Assembly: GCF_002379365.1 (NCBI RefSeq)
Contig: NZ_JQIU01000008.1
Location: 2,495,682-2,528,432 of the forward strand
From: Brachyspira sp. G79
GTDB taxonomy: Bacteria > Spirochaetota > Brachyspiria > Brachyspirales > Brachyspiraceae
Direction of reading: 5' to 3'
Length of the DNA: 32,751 nt
Below, in pieces: positions 24,483 through 32,574 of the stretch. A program made the position numbers and the translations under genes. Below the pieces are notes generated by a model. That model searched no databases. It had not been told where the DNA came from and saw nothing but the letters and a program-made list of their open reading frames with translations. The stretch's first letter is position 1; every line of letters begins with the position of its first letter.

Positions 24483-24887
24483 ATGAAAAAAATTGTTTAT
24501 ACTGTATTAATATTGTTTGTAATATCATCTTATATTTTTGCTGCATCAGTGGCTATGAGTGAAGTTCCAAGAGCTGCTATAACATTTGCAGATACTTATT
24601 TTGCTGATTACTACTTATTTAGAGCAACTGAAACTGGAGGAAGCTATGCCCTTATATTTAAAGGAGGACTTAGAATATATGTTAATGGAAAGGGCGAATG
24701 GAAAACTATAAGCGGAGGAGGAGATGAAATATCTATAGAATATGTTGAAGATAAAGTAAAAAATACTATAAAAAAACAATTCCCAGAAGAAAAAGTTATA
24801 CAAATTCAAAAAAGAAGTAAAGACTATAAGATTCAATTTAAAAGCAGAAAAAAAATCACTATAGATTTTGAAGGAAATGTTAAATAA
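24483..24887 (+). CDS. Small exported PepSY-like (DUF2874) protein
   Basis: A 134-residue protein with a signal peptide ending near IFAA (about residue 21). One PepSY-like unit is clear: EVPRAAITFADTYFADYYLF corresponds to the family's leading helix. YALIFKGGLRIYVNGKGEWK corresponds to the strands around the conserved G-x-W segment. A second, weaker unit follows from about residue 85 (VKNTIKKQFPEEKVIQIQKR, then YKIQFKSRKKITIDFEGNVK). Such proteins act in the periplasm and are thought to bind or inhibit peptidases; the target is unknown. The ribosome site AAGGGGG and the promoter at 24425-24453 make it its own unit. Confidence 0.75.
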   Translation: MKKIVYTVLILFVISSYIFAASVAMSEVPRAAITFADTYFADYYLFRATETGGSYALIFKGGLRIYVNGKGEWKTISGGGDEISIEYVEDKVKNTIKKQFPEEKVIQIQKRSKDYKIQFKSRKKITIDFEGNVK

Positions 24888-25055
24888 ATCGATTTATAAT
24901 ATGCTTATGGTATAAAAAGTATAAAAAGTTTTATAAATCTTATAAATATAATAATAGATTTGAATAATACTCACAATTAAATGACTTTTATAATGTATAA
25001 AAAAAATATTATTAAGTCCGATAATATATTCAATTATAAGTGTCGGATTTTGAAA

Positions 25056-25481
25056 ATGAATAAAGTTTATATTATATCAATAATAACCTTATTATTTGTT
25101 CTTTCATGCAATACGAAAAAGGAAAGTAAGCAGTATAGATTAAACATTAAAGAAGATGCTAATAATATAATAGATATTAAAAGCAGAGAGTTTAATGCTA
25201 TTGATTTAATAAAATCGAGCTCATTTACATCATATCCTAACATAAAAATAGAAGACCTTATATCACCATTTGATACAGTAGAATGGCATGACTTTATAGC
25301 CGAAGATGATTATATGCGTTATATAGATATAATAGGCAGATATAATACAAATGAATATATAGTACAATTTCAAATAATAGATCCATATAGATGGGACTTA
25401 TATGCATTTGAAATAAATAGCACACCATACTCAATAGATCTAGTAGCAAGCAAACTATACGAATTATACACAAATAAATAA
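25056..25481 (+). CDS. Small lipoprotein of unknown function
   Basis: A 141-residue protein. The N-terminus MNKVYIISIITLLFVLSCNT is a lipoprotein signal with the lipobox LFVLSC and C18 as the modified residue. I choose the ATG at 25056 for this reason; the longer frame from 24981 would bury the signal peptide behind 25 polar residues. The mature part is polar and rich in acidic and aromatic residues (FDTVEWHDFIAEDDYMRYID, YRWDLYAFEINS), with no motif I recognise. The ribosome site is weak. It converges on the next gene, with a shared terminator at 25502-25538. Confidence 0.7.
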   Translation: MNKVYIISIITLLFVLSCNTKKESKQYRLNIKEDANNIIDIKSREFNAIDLIKSSSFTSYPNIKIEDLISPFDTVEWHDFIAEDDYMRYIDIIGRYNTNEYIVQFQIIDPYRWDLYAFEINSTPYSIDLVASKLYELYTNK

Positions 25482-25501
25482 TTTTATTATTGATATATAA
25501 A

Positions 25502-25538
25502 AAACACTGCTTTTTATAAACAAATAAAAACAGTGTTT
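25502..25538. terminator. Bidirectional terminator between two convergent lipoprotein genes
   Basis: AAACACTG (25502-25509) pairs with CAGTGTTT (25531-25538), extended by an inner TTTTT/AAAAA stem. Confidence 0.75.
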
Positions 25539-25564
25539 AAACTCAAAAATTTATTTTTAAAAAA

Positions 25565-26089
25565 TTAATTAAATGCTAAAGATATGCTTCCTCTTTTTAT
25601 ATCTATAGGACCTGCTATTCCTCTTGATAATTTTATCTGTATAGCCTGACTTCTGTCTATGTCATCGCCTGTAGTCCAAGCATTTTTTTGCGGTTCAAAT
25701 ATTCCTACTGTAGTACCTGTGCCTGTTCTTTTACCCAAAAATACTTTAACATCATAATATGTTACAATTATACCTTTAGTACCATTTACATTTTCCTCCG
25801 TTACTTTTAGAGGTGCTACTATAGATGAACTTTTTATTTCCTGCTCTGTCATATTTTCAACATCTTTTCCGCCTAAAACATAATAAACTTTATCATTAAG
25901 CTCTACAGCCTGTATTTCTCTATCAGCTCCATAAACAGTAACTTTCATTTTTGGAGTTTCTTCTCTAGTGACCGTTTCTTCTTTTTTATTCTCTTCCTTT
26001 ACCGTATTATTATCATTTTTTGGCTTAATAGTTTCACATCCAATAATTATAATCATCAAACCAATAGCAATTAAAACTCTCTTAAACAT
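25565..26089 (-). CDS. Small lipoprotein of unknown function
   Basis: A 174-residue lipoprotein. The signal MFKRVLIAIGLMIIIIGCET has C18 at the lipobox. A charged Lys/Glu linker (NTVKEENKKEETVTREETPK, about 28-47) leads to a globular domain with VTVYGADREIQAVELNDKVY and a Gly/Thr-rich segment GKRTGTGTTVGIFEPQ, ending RGSISLAFN. I do not recognise the fold. The start at 26089 has GGAG eight nt upstream; an ATG at 26107 would add six residues before the signal. Convergent with the preceding lipoprotein gene. No clear promoter seen. Confidence 0.7.
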   Translation of the reverse strand: MFKRVLIAIGLMIIIIGCETIKPKNDNNTVKEENKKEETVTREETPKMKVTVYGADREIQAVELNDKVYYVLGGKDVENMTEQEIKSSSIVAPLKVTEENVNGTKGIIVTYYDVKVFLGKRTGTGTTVGIFEPQKNAWTTGDDIDRSQAIQIKLSRGIAGPIDIKRGSISLAFN

Positions 26090-26182
26090 GACGCCTCCGC
26101 TTACCACTTTATATAAAGTTATGAACTATTCTAATATCGGAAATTATTTTAGTAAAATTAAAATAATTTTTACATTTTATAC

Positions 26183-26210
26183 TTGAATAATATCATAATA
26201 AATCTATACT
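26183..26210 (+). promoter_or_regulatory. Candidate promoter of the aldo/keto reductase
   Basis: TTGAAT (26183-26188), 16 bp, TATACT (26205-26210), about 60 nt before the ATG. Confidence 0.5.
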
Positions 26211-26269
26211 TAATATGTATAAACAAATATTATTCAAAATCATAAAATATTTTTTGTAAAGGATTCAAA

Positions 26270-27256
26270 ATGCAAATTTCTGAAAGCAGATATGATAATA
26301 TGATATACAACAGATGCGGAAAAAGCGGATTAAAACTTCCTATAATATCATTAGGATTATGGCATAACTTCGGTGCAGAATGTGATTACAGTAACATGAA
26401 AGAAATGATTAAAACAGCATTTGATAACGGTATCACTCATTTTGATTTGGCAAATAATTACGGACCTCCTTATGGTTCTGCTGAAATTAGTATGGGTAAA
26501 ATATTAAATGACGGATTATCCAAATACAGAGATGAACTTATTATAAGTACAAAAGCAGGATATGACATGTGGGAAGGACCATATGGCAACTGGGGAAGTA
26601 AAAAATATCTCATAGCAAGTATCAATCAAAGTTTAAAAAGACTCAATTTAGAATATGTTGATATATTTTATCATCATAGAATGGATCCTGAAACTCCTTT
26701 GGAAGAAACTATAGAGGCATTAACAAGAATAGTAAAAAGCGGAAAGGCATTGTATGCGGGGCTTTCTAATTATGATGGAGCTAATTTAGAAAAGGCTTCA
26801 AAACTATTATATTTAGCAAATGTGCCTTTTATTATCAATCAAAATAGATACTCTATATTTGATAGAACTATAGAAAATAATGGTCTTAAATTAAAATCCA
26901 AAAAATTAGGTAAAGGTATAATAGCATACAGTCCACTAGCACAAGGGCTATTAACCGATAAATATTTAAATGGTATACCTGATGACAGCAGAATGGCAGC
27001 AGATGGAAGATATTTAAAACATGATGCTATAACAAGAAAAAAATTAGAACAAATAAAGGCTCTTAACGACTTGGCATTAAAAAGAGGGGAGTCATTAGCA
27101 CAAATGGCTTTAAGATGGGTTTTAAAAGATGAAGAAATTACAAGTGTATTAATAGGATCATCAAAACCAAGCCAAATAATAGAAAATTTAAAAATAATTA
27201 ATAAAATGAATTTAACTGATGAAGAGATAAGAATTATTGATGATATTACCCTTTAG
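26270..27256 (+). CDS. Aldo/keto reductase, YghZ (L-glyceraldehyde-3-phosphate reductase) type
   Basis: NADPH-dependent carbonyl reductase of 328 residues with the AKR catalytic tetrad: D59 (FDLANNYG), Y64, K95 (STKAGY) and H136 (DIFYHHRMDP). The N-terminus YNRCGKSGLKLPIISLGLWH, the GPPYGSAE loop and the insertion YDMWEGPYGNWGSKKYL are characteristic of the YghZ/Kv-beta group, in which E. coli YghZ detoxifies L-glyceraldehyde 3-phosphate and methylglyoxal. C-terminal cofactor contacts are in VLIGSSKPSQI. AAAGGA precedes the ATG. It stands alone, with a strong terminator. The exact substrate is inference from subgroup resemblance. Confidence 0.9.
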   Translation: MQISESRYDNMIYNRCGKSGLKLPIISLGLWHNFGAECDYSNMKEMIKTAFDNGITHFDLANNYGPPYGSAEISMGKILNDGLSKYRDELIISTKAGYDMWEGPYGNWGSKKYLIASINQSLKRLNLEYVDIFYHHRMDPETPLEETIEALTRIVKSGKALYAGLSNYDGANLEKASKLLYLANVPFIINQNRYSIFDRTIENNGLKLKSKKLGKGIIAYSPLAQGLLTDKYLNGIPDDSRMAADGRYLKHDAITRKKLEQIKALNDLALKRGESLAQMALRWVLKDEEITSVLIGSSKPSQIIENLKIINKMNLTDEEIRIIDDITL

Positions 27257-27266
27257 TGTTTAATCT

Positions 27267-27315
27267 AAAAATAAAATGTCTGATAACAAAAATTACCAGA
27301 CGTTTTATTTTTTAT
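27267..27315 (+). terminator. Terminator of the aldo/keto reductase gene
   Basis: AAATAAAA-GTCTG pairs with CAGAC-TTTTATTT (one unpaired T opposite G), followed by tttt. Confidence 0.85.
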
Positions 27316-27329
27316 AATTAAATTAATTA

Positions 27330-27790
27330 TTATTTTAATTTAAAGAAGCTCATAGCATCTTCAAGCTCTCTAGCTCATTTAATAATTATTCAAATAATAT
27401 ACCAAGCTTATCCTTTCTTTCCTTTTTTTATGTTCATTAGCTGCATAAGTTAAACTTCATTTTTCTATTTTTTAGTCTTTTAATAATACTTCCTAAATTT
27501 CTTATAAGTCTCTTTATAAATAGATATACAAATATTGTCAATAACATAATGGCAACTAATGCCGCCTATAGAACTAATTAGTATAATTGTATATTTACAG
27601 CATATATTTCACTTCCAAACATACTCATAGCAATAAACCAATTCATAGTTTTCATTATAGAATCAAATAATTTAGCATATGCTTGTATAGTGTTGTCAAA
27701 ACCTTAGAATTTGCTTTCGCTTATTCCGATATTGGCAATTTATTGCTATTAAAAGCATATCACTATAAGTGCCCGATATCAAGATATGAT
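27330..27790 (-). pseudogene. Remnant of a methyl-accepting chemotaxis protein
   Basis: The minus strand holds pieces of a chemoreceptor in order but in different frames and with stops. ISGTYSDMLLIAI and LPISE are sensor fragments. MNWFIAMSMFGSEIYAVN is the end of a Cache domain. After two stops comes AALVAIMLLTIFVYLFIK, the second membrane helix. RLIRNLGSIIKRLKN resembles the start of HAMP. ARELEDAMSFFKLK and a stop at 27330-27332 match the usual receptor C-terminus. Nearly all of the signalling domain is missing, so the gene lost a large central part and then decayed. An intact receptor with similar domain order is at 21336. Confidence 0.75.
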
Positions 27791-28020
27791 AGCAGGTATT
27801 ATTAAAGATAAACTATTTATTTTTTATAATGATCTTCAATCATCAATAAAACGAATATATTGTACAAATTATACTAAAATTAAAATAAATTTACAATTTG
27901 GTAAAATAAATATAAACAAACCATATAATAGTCGCATATTCTTTCAATAACAACAAAAAATTATAAATATCAGGCTTATTTTATAAAAAAAATTTGTTTA
28001 ACTAATAGCAAATAATTAAT
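27791..28020. other. AT-rich spacer, mostly featureless
   Basis: No gene seen. It contains the minus-strand fossil promoter at 27868-27896. A weak plus-strand TTGTTT, 17 bp, TAATAA at 27994-28022 may serve ssb. Confidence 0.4.
27868..27896 (-). promoter_or_regulatory. Surviving promoter of the dead chemoreceptor gene
   Basis: Minus strand TTGTAA (27896-27891), 17 bp, TATAAT (27873-27868), directed into the remnant. Confidence 0.5.
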
Positions 28021-28039
28021 AATTGTAAGGAGCTTAATT

Positions 28040-28456
28040 ATGGCTGGAAACACCAATATAGTAATAGTAGAAGGAAGATTAACTAAAGATCCAACATATA
28101 TGAAAACAAAAACAGGAAAATCTTTATGCAAATTTAGTATAGCAAATAATAAATGTTATTACAGTAATGGAAGTTTTCAAAAAGAAGTATATTATTTTGA
28201 CTTGATTGCTTGGGGATATAATGCTGATAAAGCGGCTGTAAATTTGTTTAAAGGAAAGCATGTATTAATTAATGGAGAATTAAGACAAAATATATACACA
28301 GCTAAAGATGGAAGCAAAAGAAACAGCTTTTATATATTAGTTTCAGAAATAAATAATCTCGATAAAAAAGTAGTAGGAAATACTGAGTATACAAAAACGG
28401 CAAACAATCAAAGAGTATCCGACTTTATTGAAGAGAATCTTGAGGAAGTATTTTAG
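28040..28456 (+). CDS. ssb: Single-stranded DNA-binding protein
   Basis: Coats single-stranded DNA during replication and repair. In the 138-residue product the OB-fold spans about 1-108: NIVIVEGRLTKDPTYMKTKT, CKFSIANN and YYFDLIAWGYNADKAAVNLF are typical SSB strands, and KHVLINGELRQNIYTAKDG the family's G-x-L segment. The C-terminal tail is very short, and the acidic tip EENLEEVF replaces the usual DDDIPF but keeps the final phenylalanine used to bind partner proteins. AAGGAG lies nine nt before the ATG. The last 32 nt overlap the 3' end of tmk on the other strand. It might be a second ssb copy in the genome. Confidence 0.9.
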   Translation: MAGNTNIVIVEGRLTKDPTYMKTKTGKSLCKFSIANNKCYYSNGSFQKEVYYFDLIAWGYNADKAAVNLFKGKHVLINGELRQNIYTAKDGSKRNSFYILVSEINNLDKKVVGNTEYTKTANNQRVSDFIEENLEEVF

Positions 28457-29036
28457 AGTCTCTTATAATTCGCATAAGTTCATTTTTTAAAGATTCCTCA
28501 TCTTTATCAGCGTTGATATGGTATATATTTGCGGCATTAAAAGAAGAAAATATTTCATCAACATGCTGAAGATAGTTTTTATTTTCAAATCTATCAACAA
28601 AGCCCCTTTTTTCCATAATCCTATTTAAAGCTGTTTCTATAGGTAAATGAAATATAAATACCAAATCAGGCTCTATTATAAAGTCCTTATGCAGATTATA
28701 AATATATTCTCTGTCAATACCTTTTGCACCTTGATACGCTATAGAAGAATACATATATCTATCCAAGATTACTGCATAACCATCATTAATTGCAGGCTTT
28801 ATCATATGCTGAATATGTTCTTTTCTATCAGCTATAAATAGCGATAATTCTTCTTCTGGTTTTAAGTCTTTAGAAAGCATACTCTCTCTAAGTTTAGAGC
28901 CAAAATATGCATGAGTAGGTTCAAAAGTATATATAGATTTTATGCCTATACTGTTTAACTCATTTGTAAGAAGCATTCCATGAGTAGATTTCCCCGAACC
29001 ATCTATCCCTTCTAATACTATCAATTTTCCATTCAT
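28425..29036 (-). CDS. tmk: Thymidylate kinase
   Basis: Phosphorylates dTMP to dTDP. In the 203-residue product the P-loop GIDGSGKST is at 10-18. The dTMP-binding DRYMYSSIAYQGAKG is the family's DR(Y/F) motif with S/A-Y-Q. The lid region includes RIMEKRGFVDRFE. An EP-T-H segment (FEPTHAYFG) follows the P-loop helix. I choose the ATG at 29036, since TGAGG lies about seven nt upstream; the longer frame from 29084 adds 16 residues unlike the family. It follows mraY by 73 nt on the same strand. Its 3' end overlaps that of ssb. Confidence 0.93.
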   Translation of the reverse strand: MNGKLIVLEGIDGSGKSTHGMLLTNELNSIGIKSIYTFEPTHAYFGSKLRESMLSKDLKPEEELSLFIADRKEHIQHMIKPAINDGYAVILDRYMYSSIAYQGAKGIDREYIYNLHKDFIIEPDLVFIFHLPIETALNRIMEKRGFVDRFENKNYLQHVDEIFSSFNAANIYHINADKDEESLKNELMRIIRDSKILPQDSLQ

Positions 29037-29109
29037 ATTTTTCCTCATAATATTTGAAATATTACCACATATTAAATATAACAATTATTTGGACAATTAA
29101 TAAAAAAAA

Positions 29110-30258
29110 TTATCTTATTTTCAAAGTTGCTATGCCTATAATTGCTGCTATTATACCTATAATGTAGAATCTAAATACTACCTGAGTTTCTTTCCAGCCT
29201 GATTTTTCAAAATGGTGATGCAAAGGGGCCATTTTAAATATTCTCTTTTTGAACAATTTATATGAAAACACCTGTAAAACAACACTTAATGCTTCTGCTA
29301 CATAAACTGCCCCTATAATAAGAAGAAGTAATTCATGTTTTATGAATAAAGCAATGATTCCCAAAACCCCGCCTAAAGATAAACTTCCTACATCTCCCAT
29401 AAAAAACTGAGCAGGGTGAGCATTAAACCATAAAAATCCTAAACCAGCACCGATTAAAGCACCTACAAAAACAGTAACCTCTCCTGCATCTGCTATAAAA
29501 GGTATTTTTAAATATGTTGCTACAAGAGAGTTTCCAGAAACATAGGAAAGTACCGCTAATGCCATAGACATTATAATTAAAAGCCCTATAGCAAGCCCGT
29601 CAAGACCATCTGTTAAATTTACAGCATTACTCATACTAACAACTACAAATGTTGCAAATGGTATATATAAAAGTTTCAAATCTATATAAAGAGTACTAGC
29701 AAAGGGAATAAATATCGTAGAAGAAGGTACTTGTGCTACCTTTACCGCTTCTAATACACCTATACCCTGATTAAGCTCAAATGTCATTAAGAATGTTGAT
29801 TTATCAAAATAATATAAATAAACTCCTATTATAATACCTACAAAGGTTTGAAAAAATATTTTATATTTACCAGGGAGACCTTTTGAGTTTTTATATTTAA
29901 TCTTTAAAAAATCATCTAAAAAACCTGCAACAGCAAGTATAAGGAGTGAAAATGAAAGAAGAATTATTTTTAAATTGTCAAGCTTTCCCCATAATAGTAT
30001 GCTAATTAAAATACTTCCCACTATAAATATTCCACCCATAGTAGGAGTGCCTGTTTTTACCAGATGTGTTTCAGGACCGTCATCTCTTACTACCTGTCCG
30101 AAATGAAGTTTTCTTAATTTTTCTATTATATTTGGAGCAAAAAAAAGAACTAATATTAATGCCGTTGCAACTGCTCCTGCTGTTCTAAAAGTAATATATC
30201 TAAATAGATTAAAACCAAAAAATGATTCTCTTAATGGATAAAAAATTTCATATAACAT
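29110..30258 (-). CDS. mraY: Phospho-N-acetylmuramoyl-pentapeptide transferase (MraY)
   Basis: Transfers phospho-MurNAc-pentapeptide to undecaprenyl phosphate, making lipid I. In the 382-residue product about ten membrane helices are visible. Active-site motifs are LDDFLK near residue 115, NAVNLTDGLDGLA near 212 and PLHHHFEKSGWKETQ near 347. I start at the ATG at 30258, with AAAGG twelve nt upstream; a TTG at 30270 is less likely. The gene lies outside any mur/fts cluster and is followed by tmk. Candidate promoters are TTGACA at 30334-30329 with a weak -10, and the outward promoter of the repeat element at 30411-30383. Confidence 0.95.
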   Translation of the reverse strand: MLYEIFYPLRESFFGFNLFRYITFRTAGAVATALILVLFFAPNIIEKLRKLHFGQVVRDDGPETHLVKTGTPTMGGIFIVGSILISILLWGKLDNLKIILLSFSLLILAVAGFLDDFLKIKYKNSKGLPGKYKIFFQTFVGIIIGVYLYYFDKSTFLMTFELNQGIGVLEAVKVAQVPSSTIFIPFASTLYIDLKLLYIPFATFVVVSMSNAVNLTDGLDGLAIGLLIIMSMALAVLSYVSGNSLVATYLKIPFIADAGEVTVFVGALIGAGLGFLWFNAHPAQFFMGDVGSLSLGGVLGIIALFIKHELLLLIIGAVYVAEALSVVLQVFSYKLFKKRIFKMAPLHHHFEKSGWKETQVVFRFYIIGIIAAIIGIATLKIR

Positions 30259-30382
30259 GACTATTAACAACCTTTACATAATAAATAAAGTTAAACATTT
30301 ACTCTATACTATTATATATAAATTGTTTTGTCAATTAAAAAAATATTATGTTAATTACTATTTTTATAACTTTATAACATAG

Positions 30383-30411
30383 ATTATACCTAAACGACTA
30401 TAGTTTGTAAA
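30383..30411 (-). promoter_or_regulatory. Repeat copy C: outward promoter facing mraY
   Basis: Minus strand TTTACA (30411-30406), 17 bp, TATAAT (30388-30383). The start would lie near 30376, about 120 nt before the mraY ATG. It is the left inverted end of the repeat element. Confidence 0.65.
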
Positions 30412-30675
30412 TTTTTTTATTCAACTTTTTCACCCTGCACACTACATGAGGATTTCGTCAAAGTTGCTACCAAATGTACACTTCGCGAAAGTACAAGTCT
30501 AAAATAATACTAAATAGTACTAATTATGTTTTAAATTATTAAATTTAGCCTGAAATATAGCCTGCTGTGCTTGCTTCTACACAGAGCGAGGCGTACTTCG
30601 TATAGTGGTGACAGCGTCATAAATGCAGCACGACTGTGAAGACCCACAAATATTTAAAATTAAAAAAATTAATTT

Positions 30676-30704
30676 TTGACAAATTGTAATTGTTTAGGTA
30701 TATA
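30676..30704 (+). promoter_or_regulatory. Repeat copy D: outward promoter facing the 3' end of yjbQ
   Basis: TTGACA (30676-30681), 17 bp, TATATA (30699-30704). A transcript from here would run antisense to yjbQ. Confidence 0.6.
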
Positions 30705-30837
30705 CCAAAATGATTTTATTTTATCAATTTTTGTCTGTTTCTTACTATAAGAGCAATCTTTATGCGGTAATCTGCAGTATTTATTTAAGTTGAAAAATCA
30801 TGTGGTATAGTATTTCGAAACAACTAAAATTTATTTT

Positions 30838-30868
30838 TTGAAAAACTATAGTTGTTCATCTATATAAT
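30838..30868 (+). repeat. Copy E of the promoter-bearing repeat end
   Basis: TTGAAA (30838-30843), 17 bp including aactatagttgtt, then TATATAAT (30861-30868). It shares the actatagttgtt core with other copies. It ends five bases before the yjbQ stop. No left partner was found. Confidence 0.6.
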
Positions 30869-30872
30869 ATAA

Positions 30873-31289
30873 TTATTCACCTATTATTTTTATTAATACC
30901 CTTTTTAATCTTTTACCGTCATATTCTCCGTAAAAAATTTGCTCCCAAGTTCCAAAATCTAGTTTTCCGTCTGTAATTGCTACAACAACCTCTCTTCCCA
31001 TTAATTGTCTTTTCATATGAGCATCAGCATTATCTTCGTATCCATTATGTTTATATTGACTATGAGGTTTTTCTGGAGCTAATTTTTCAAGCCAAACTTC
31101 AAAATCATTATGAAGTCCTCTTTCATCATCATTGATAAATACGCTTGCTGTTATATTCATAGCATTACATAAAACTAGCCCTTCTTTTATGCCGCTTTCA
31201 TCTAAACATTTTTGTACTTCTGGAGTTATATTAAGATAGCCTCTTCTTTTAGGGTAATTTATTTCTAATACTTTTCTGTAAGATTTCAT
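30873..31289 (-). CDS. yjbQ: YjbQ/UPF0047 family protein
   Basis: A 138-residue cytoplasmic protein of the widespread UPF0047 family; some members have weak thiamine-phosphate synthase activity, and the true role is uncertain. Recognisable features are [19 protein letters not shown], the His-containing [20 protein letters not shown] and the ending [20 protein letters not shown], which matches the family's G-x-W-Q-x-I ... E-x-D-G-x-R block. Length is normal. TTGGAG lies about eight nt before the ATG. The upstream peptidase gene ends 34 nt before it on the same strand, so they may be co-transcribed. Confidence 0.88.
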   Translation of the reverse strand: MKSYRKVLEINYPKRRGYLNITPEVQKCLDESGIKEGLVLCNAMNITASVFINDDERGLHNDFEVWLEKLAPEKPHSQYKHNGYEDNADAHMKRQLMGREVVVAITDGKLDFGTWEQIFYGEYDGKRLKRVLIKIIGE

Positions 31290-31323
31290 TATTTTTCTCC
31301 AATTTATATTTTTGAATTAAATA

Positions 31324-32574
31324 TCATTCCATACCGTATATTTTTAGGAATTCACTTAATATAGTATGCATAATTATTCTTTTTTTATCATAATCCAAAT
31401 TTCTAGTTAATTCTATTCCGAAAGATTCTATATTTTTTTTAGCAGCATAATATGTTATAGTAGTAGGCATAGGATAGTACATTTGTCTGAATTTAAATTT
31501 CATAGGCTCTATTCTTGAATTAATATTATTAAGCACACTCACAACTTTATCGTCTAATTTTCTAGTATCATATATAATAGAATCTCCGAAAAACTCTTTA
31601 AATCCGTTTCCTTCATGAAGAGTAAGCACCACATCTATATCATATTCATCAAGCATTTTCATGTATTCTTTGGCTAATTTATCAGTGTCTGTTCTGCTTA
31701 CTTTTTTATCAAAAAATCTGTTATTAATATCCTGCCCTTCTATTGCCCTAGTATTTTTTCTGTATGCTTCAGGTACAGCAATAGGCACTATAGTAAGGCT
31801 TCCTTTTTTTATAGGCATATTAATTCTTTCCATAGCAACATCAGTTCCTACTCTTTCGCTACCATGAGGAACTATCAAAAATATATTAGGTCCTTTTTCA
31901 GGGTGAACTACTCTATATATGGTGTTTTCGTTTTTTGTTCCTTCCATTATTTTGAAATTGTATCTATCTATATCTTCATTAAGATGCCCTGCTACTTCTA
32001 TTTCTAATTGTCTTGATACACTTTCTATTAACGATTTCTCATTTTCTGTTGTTCTGTACGGTCCGTCAAGAATAGGTATTATAGAAGTTTTATGATTGGG
32101 TTCTAAAAAATAACTTACTCCTAAAGATGATGAGGGAGTTATTTTTACGGCATTATTATATGTTATTATTGATATATCATCATCATATGCTACAACGGCA
32201 AATGATTTTCCTTTAAAATCATATCCTCTTTCATCTTTTGTTATAGTCATCTGAATATCATCATTATGTTTGCTTTTTATATACATATATCCAGAATGCA
32301 AAGTAAAATTATTACTTTCGTATGTCAGTTTTGAACTTGGCATAAGTATAATAGATTTCTCTCCATTATCTATTACTAAATATGATTCCTCTTTTGTAGA
32401 TATTGAAAAATAGTCATCTGGAAAACTTTTTTTAACATCTATATCAGCATGCTCTTCATTAACTATTACAGATGCTTCTCCCTGTCTTGATATTACTTTG
32501 AAACTATTAGCAAATAGTAAATTGCTTAATGTTATCATAAAAGAGTATATTAGTATGTATTTAATAATTTTCAT
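31324..32574 (-). CDS. Exported protein with FecR-like N-terminal region and M14/AstE-like zinc peptidase domain
   Basis: A 416-residue protein with a signal peptide (cleavage near LFANS, residue 21-24). Residues about 25-170 resemble a FecR-type beta domain: VISRQGEASVIVNEEHADI, YLVIDNGEKSIILMPSSKL and FTLHSGYMYI. Residues about 215-416 resemble the M14 carboxypeptidase / succinylglutamate desuccinylase fold, with zinc ligands H237 and E240 (VPHGSERVG), H320 (LTLHEGNG) and the DINNRFF loop near 282-288. A late glutamate in FGIELTR, near 393, may be the catalytic one. I infer a periplasmic carboxypeptidase, perhaps acting on cell-wall peptides as M14 shape enzymes do in helical bacteria, but the substrate is unproven. 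It lies upstream of yjbQ on the same strand. Confidence 0.7.
   Translation of the reverse strand: MKIIKYILIYSFMITLSNLLFANSFKVISRQGEASVIVNEEHADIDVKKSFPDDYFSISTKEESYLVIDNGEKSIILMPSSKLTYESNNFTLHSGYMYIKSKHNDDIQMTITKDERGYDFKGKSFAVVAYDDDISIITYNNAVKITPSSSLGVSYFLEPNHKTSIIPILDGPYRTTENEKSLIESVSRQLEIEVAGHLNEDIDRYNFKIMEGTKNENTIYRVVHPEKGPNIFLIVPHGSERVGTDVAMERINMPIKKGSLTIVPIAVPEAYRKNTRAIEGQDINNRFFDKKVSRTDTDKLAKEYMKMLDEYDIDVVLTLHEGNGFKEFFGDSIIYDTRKLDDKVVSVLNNINSRIEPMKFKFRQMYYPMPTTITYYAAKKNIESFGIELTRNLDYDKKRIIMHTILSEFLKIYGME

Larger units (their letters stand above)
30383..30704. mobile_element. MITE-like non-autonomous element with promoter-bearing inverted ends
   Basis: The left end tatacctaaacgactatag (from 30385) is matched by the inverted right end (to 30702), which when reversed reads tatacctaaacaattacaa. 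Eleven bases are identical at the outer tip, and tttgt and further A/T follow on both sides. Ends of TA are compatible with TA target duplication (inference). The roughly 320-bp interior has no ORF of note. It holds GC-richer blocks, for example acacttcgcgaaag (30478-30491) and agcacgactgtgaagaccc (30627-30645). Both ends are outward sigma70-type promoters. No transposase lies nearby. Confidence 0.6.

Noticed and set aside
30300-30334. Strong own promoter for mraY from TTGACA at 30334-30329
   Set aside because: The TATAAT nearby is only 12 bp away; at 17 bp the -10 is TAGTAT, so I mention it only as a weak candidate in the gene entry.
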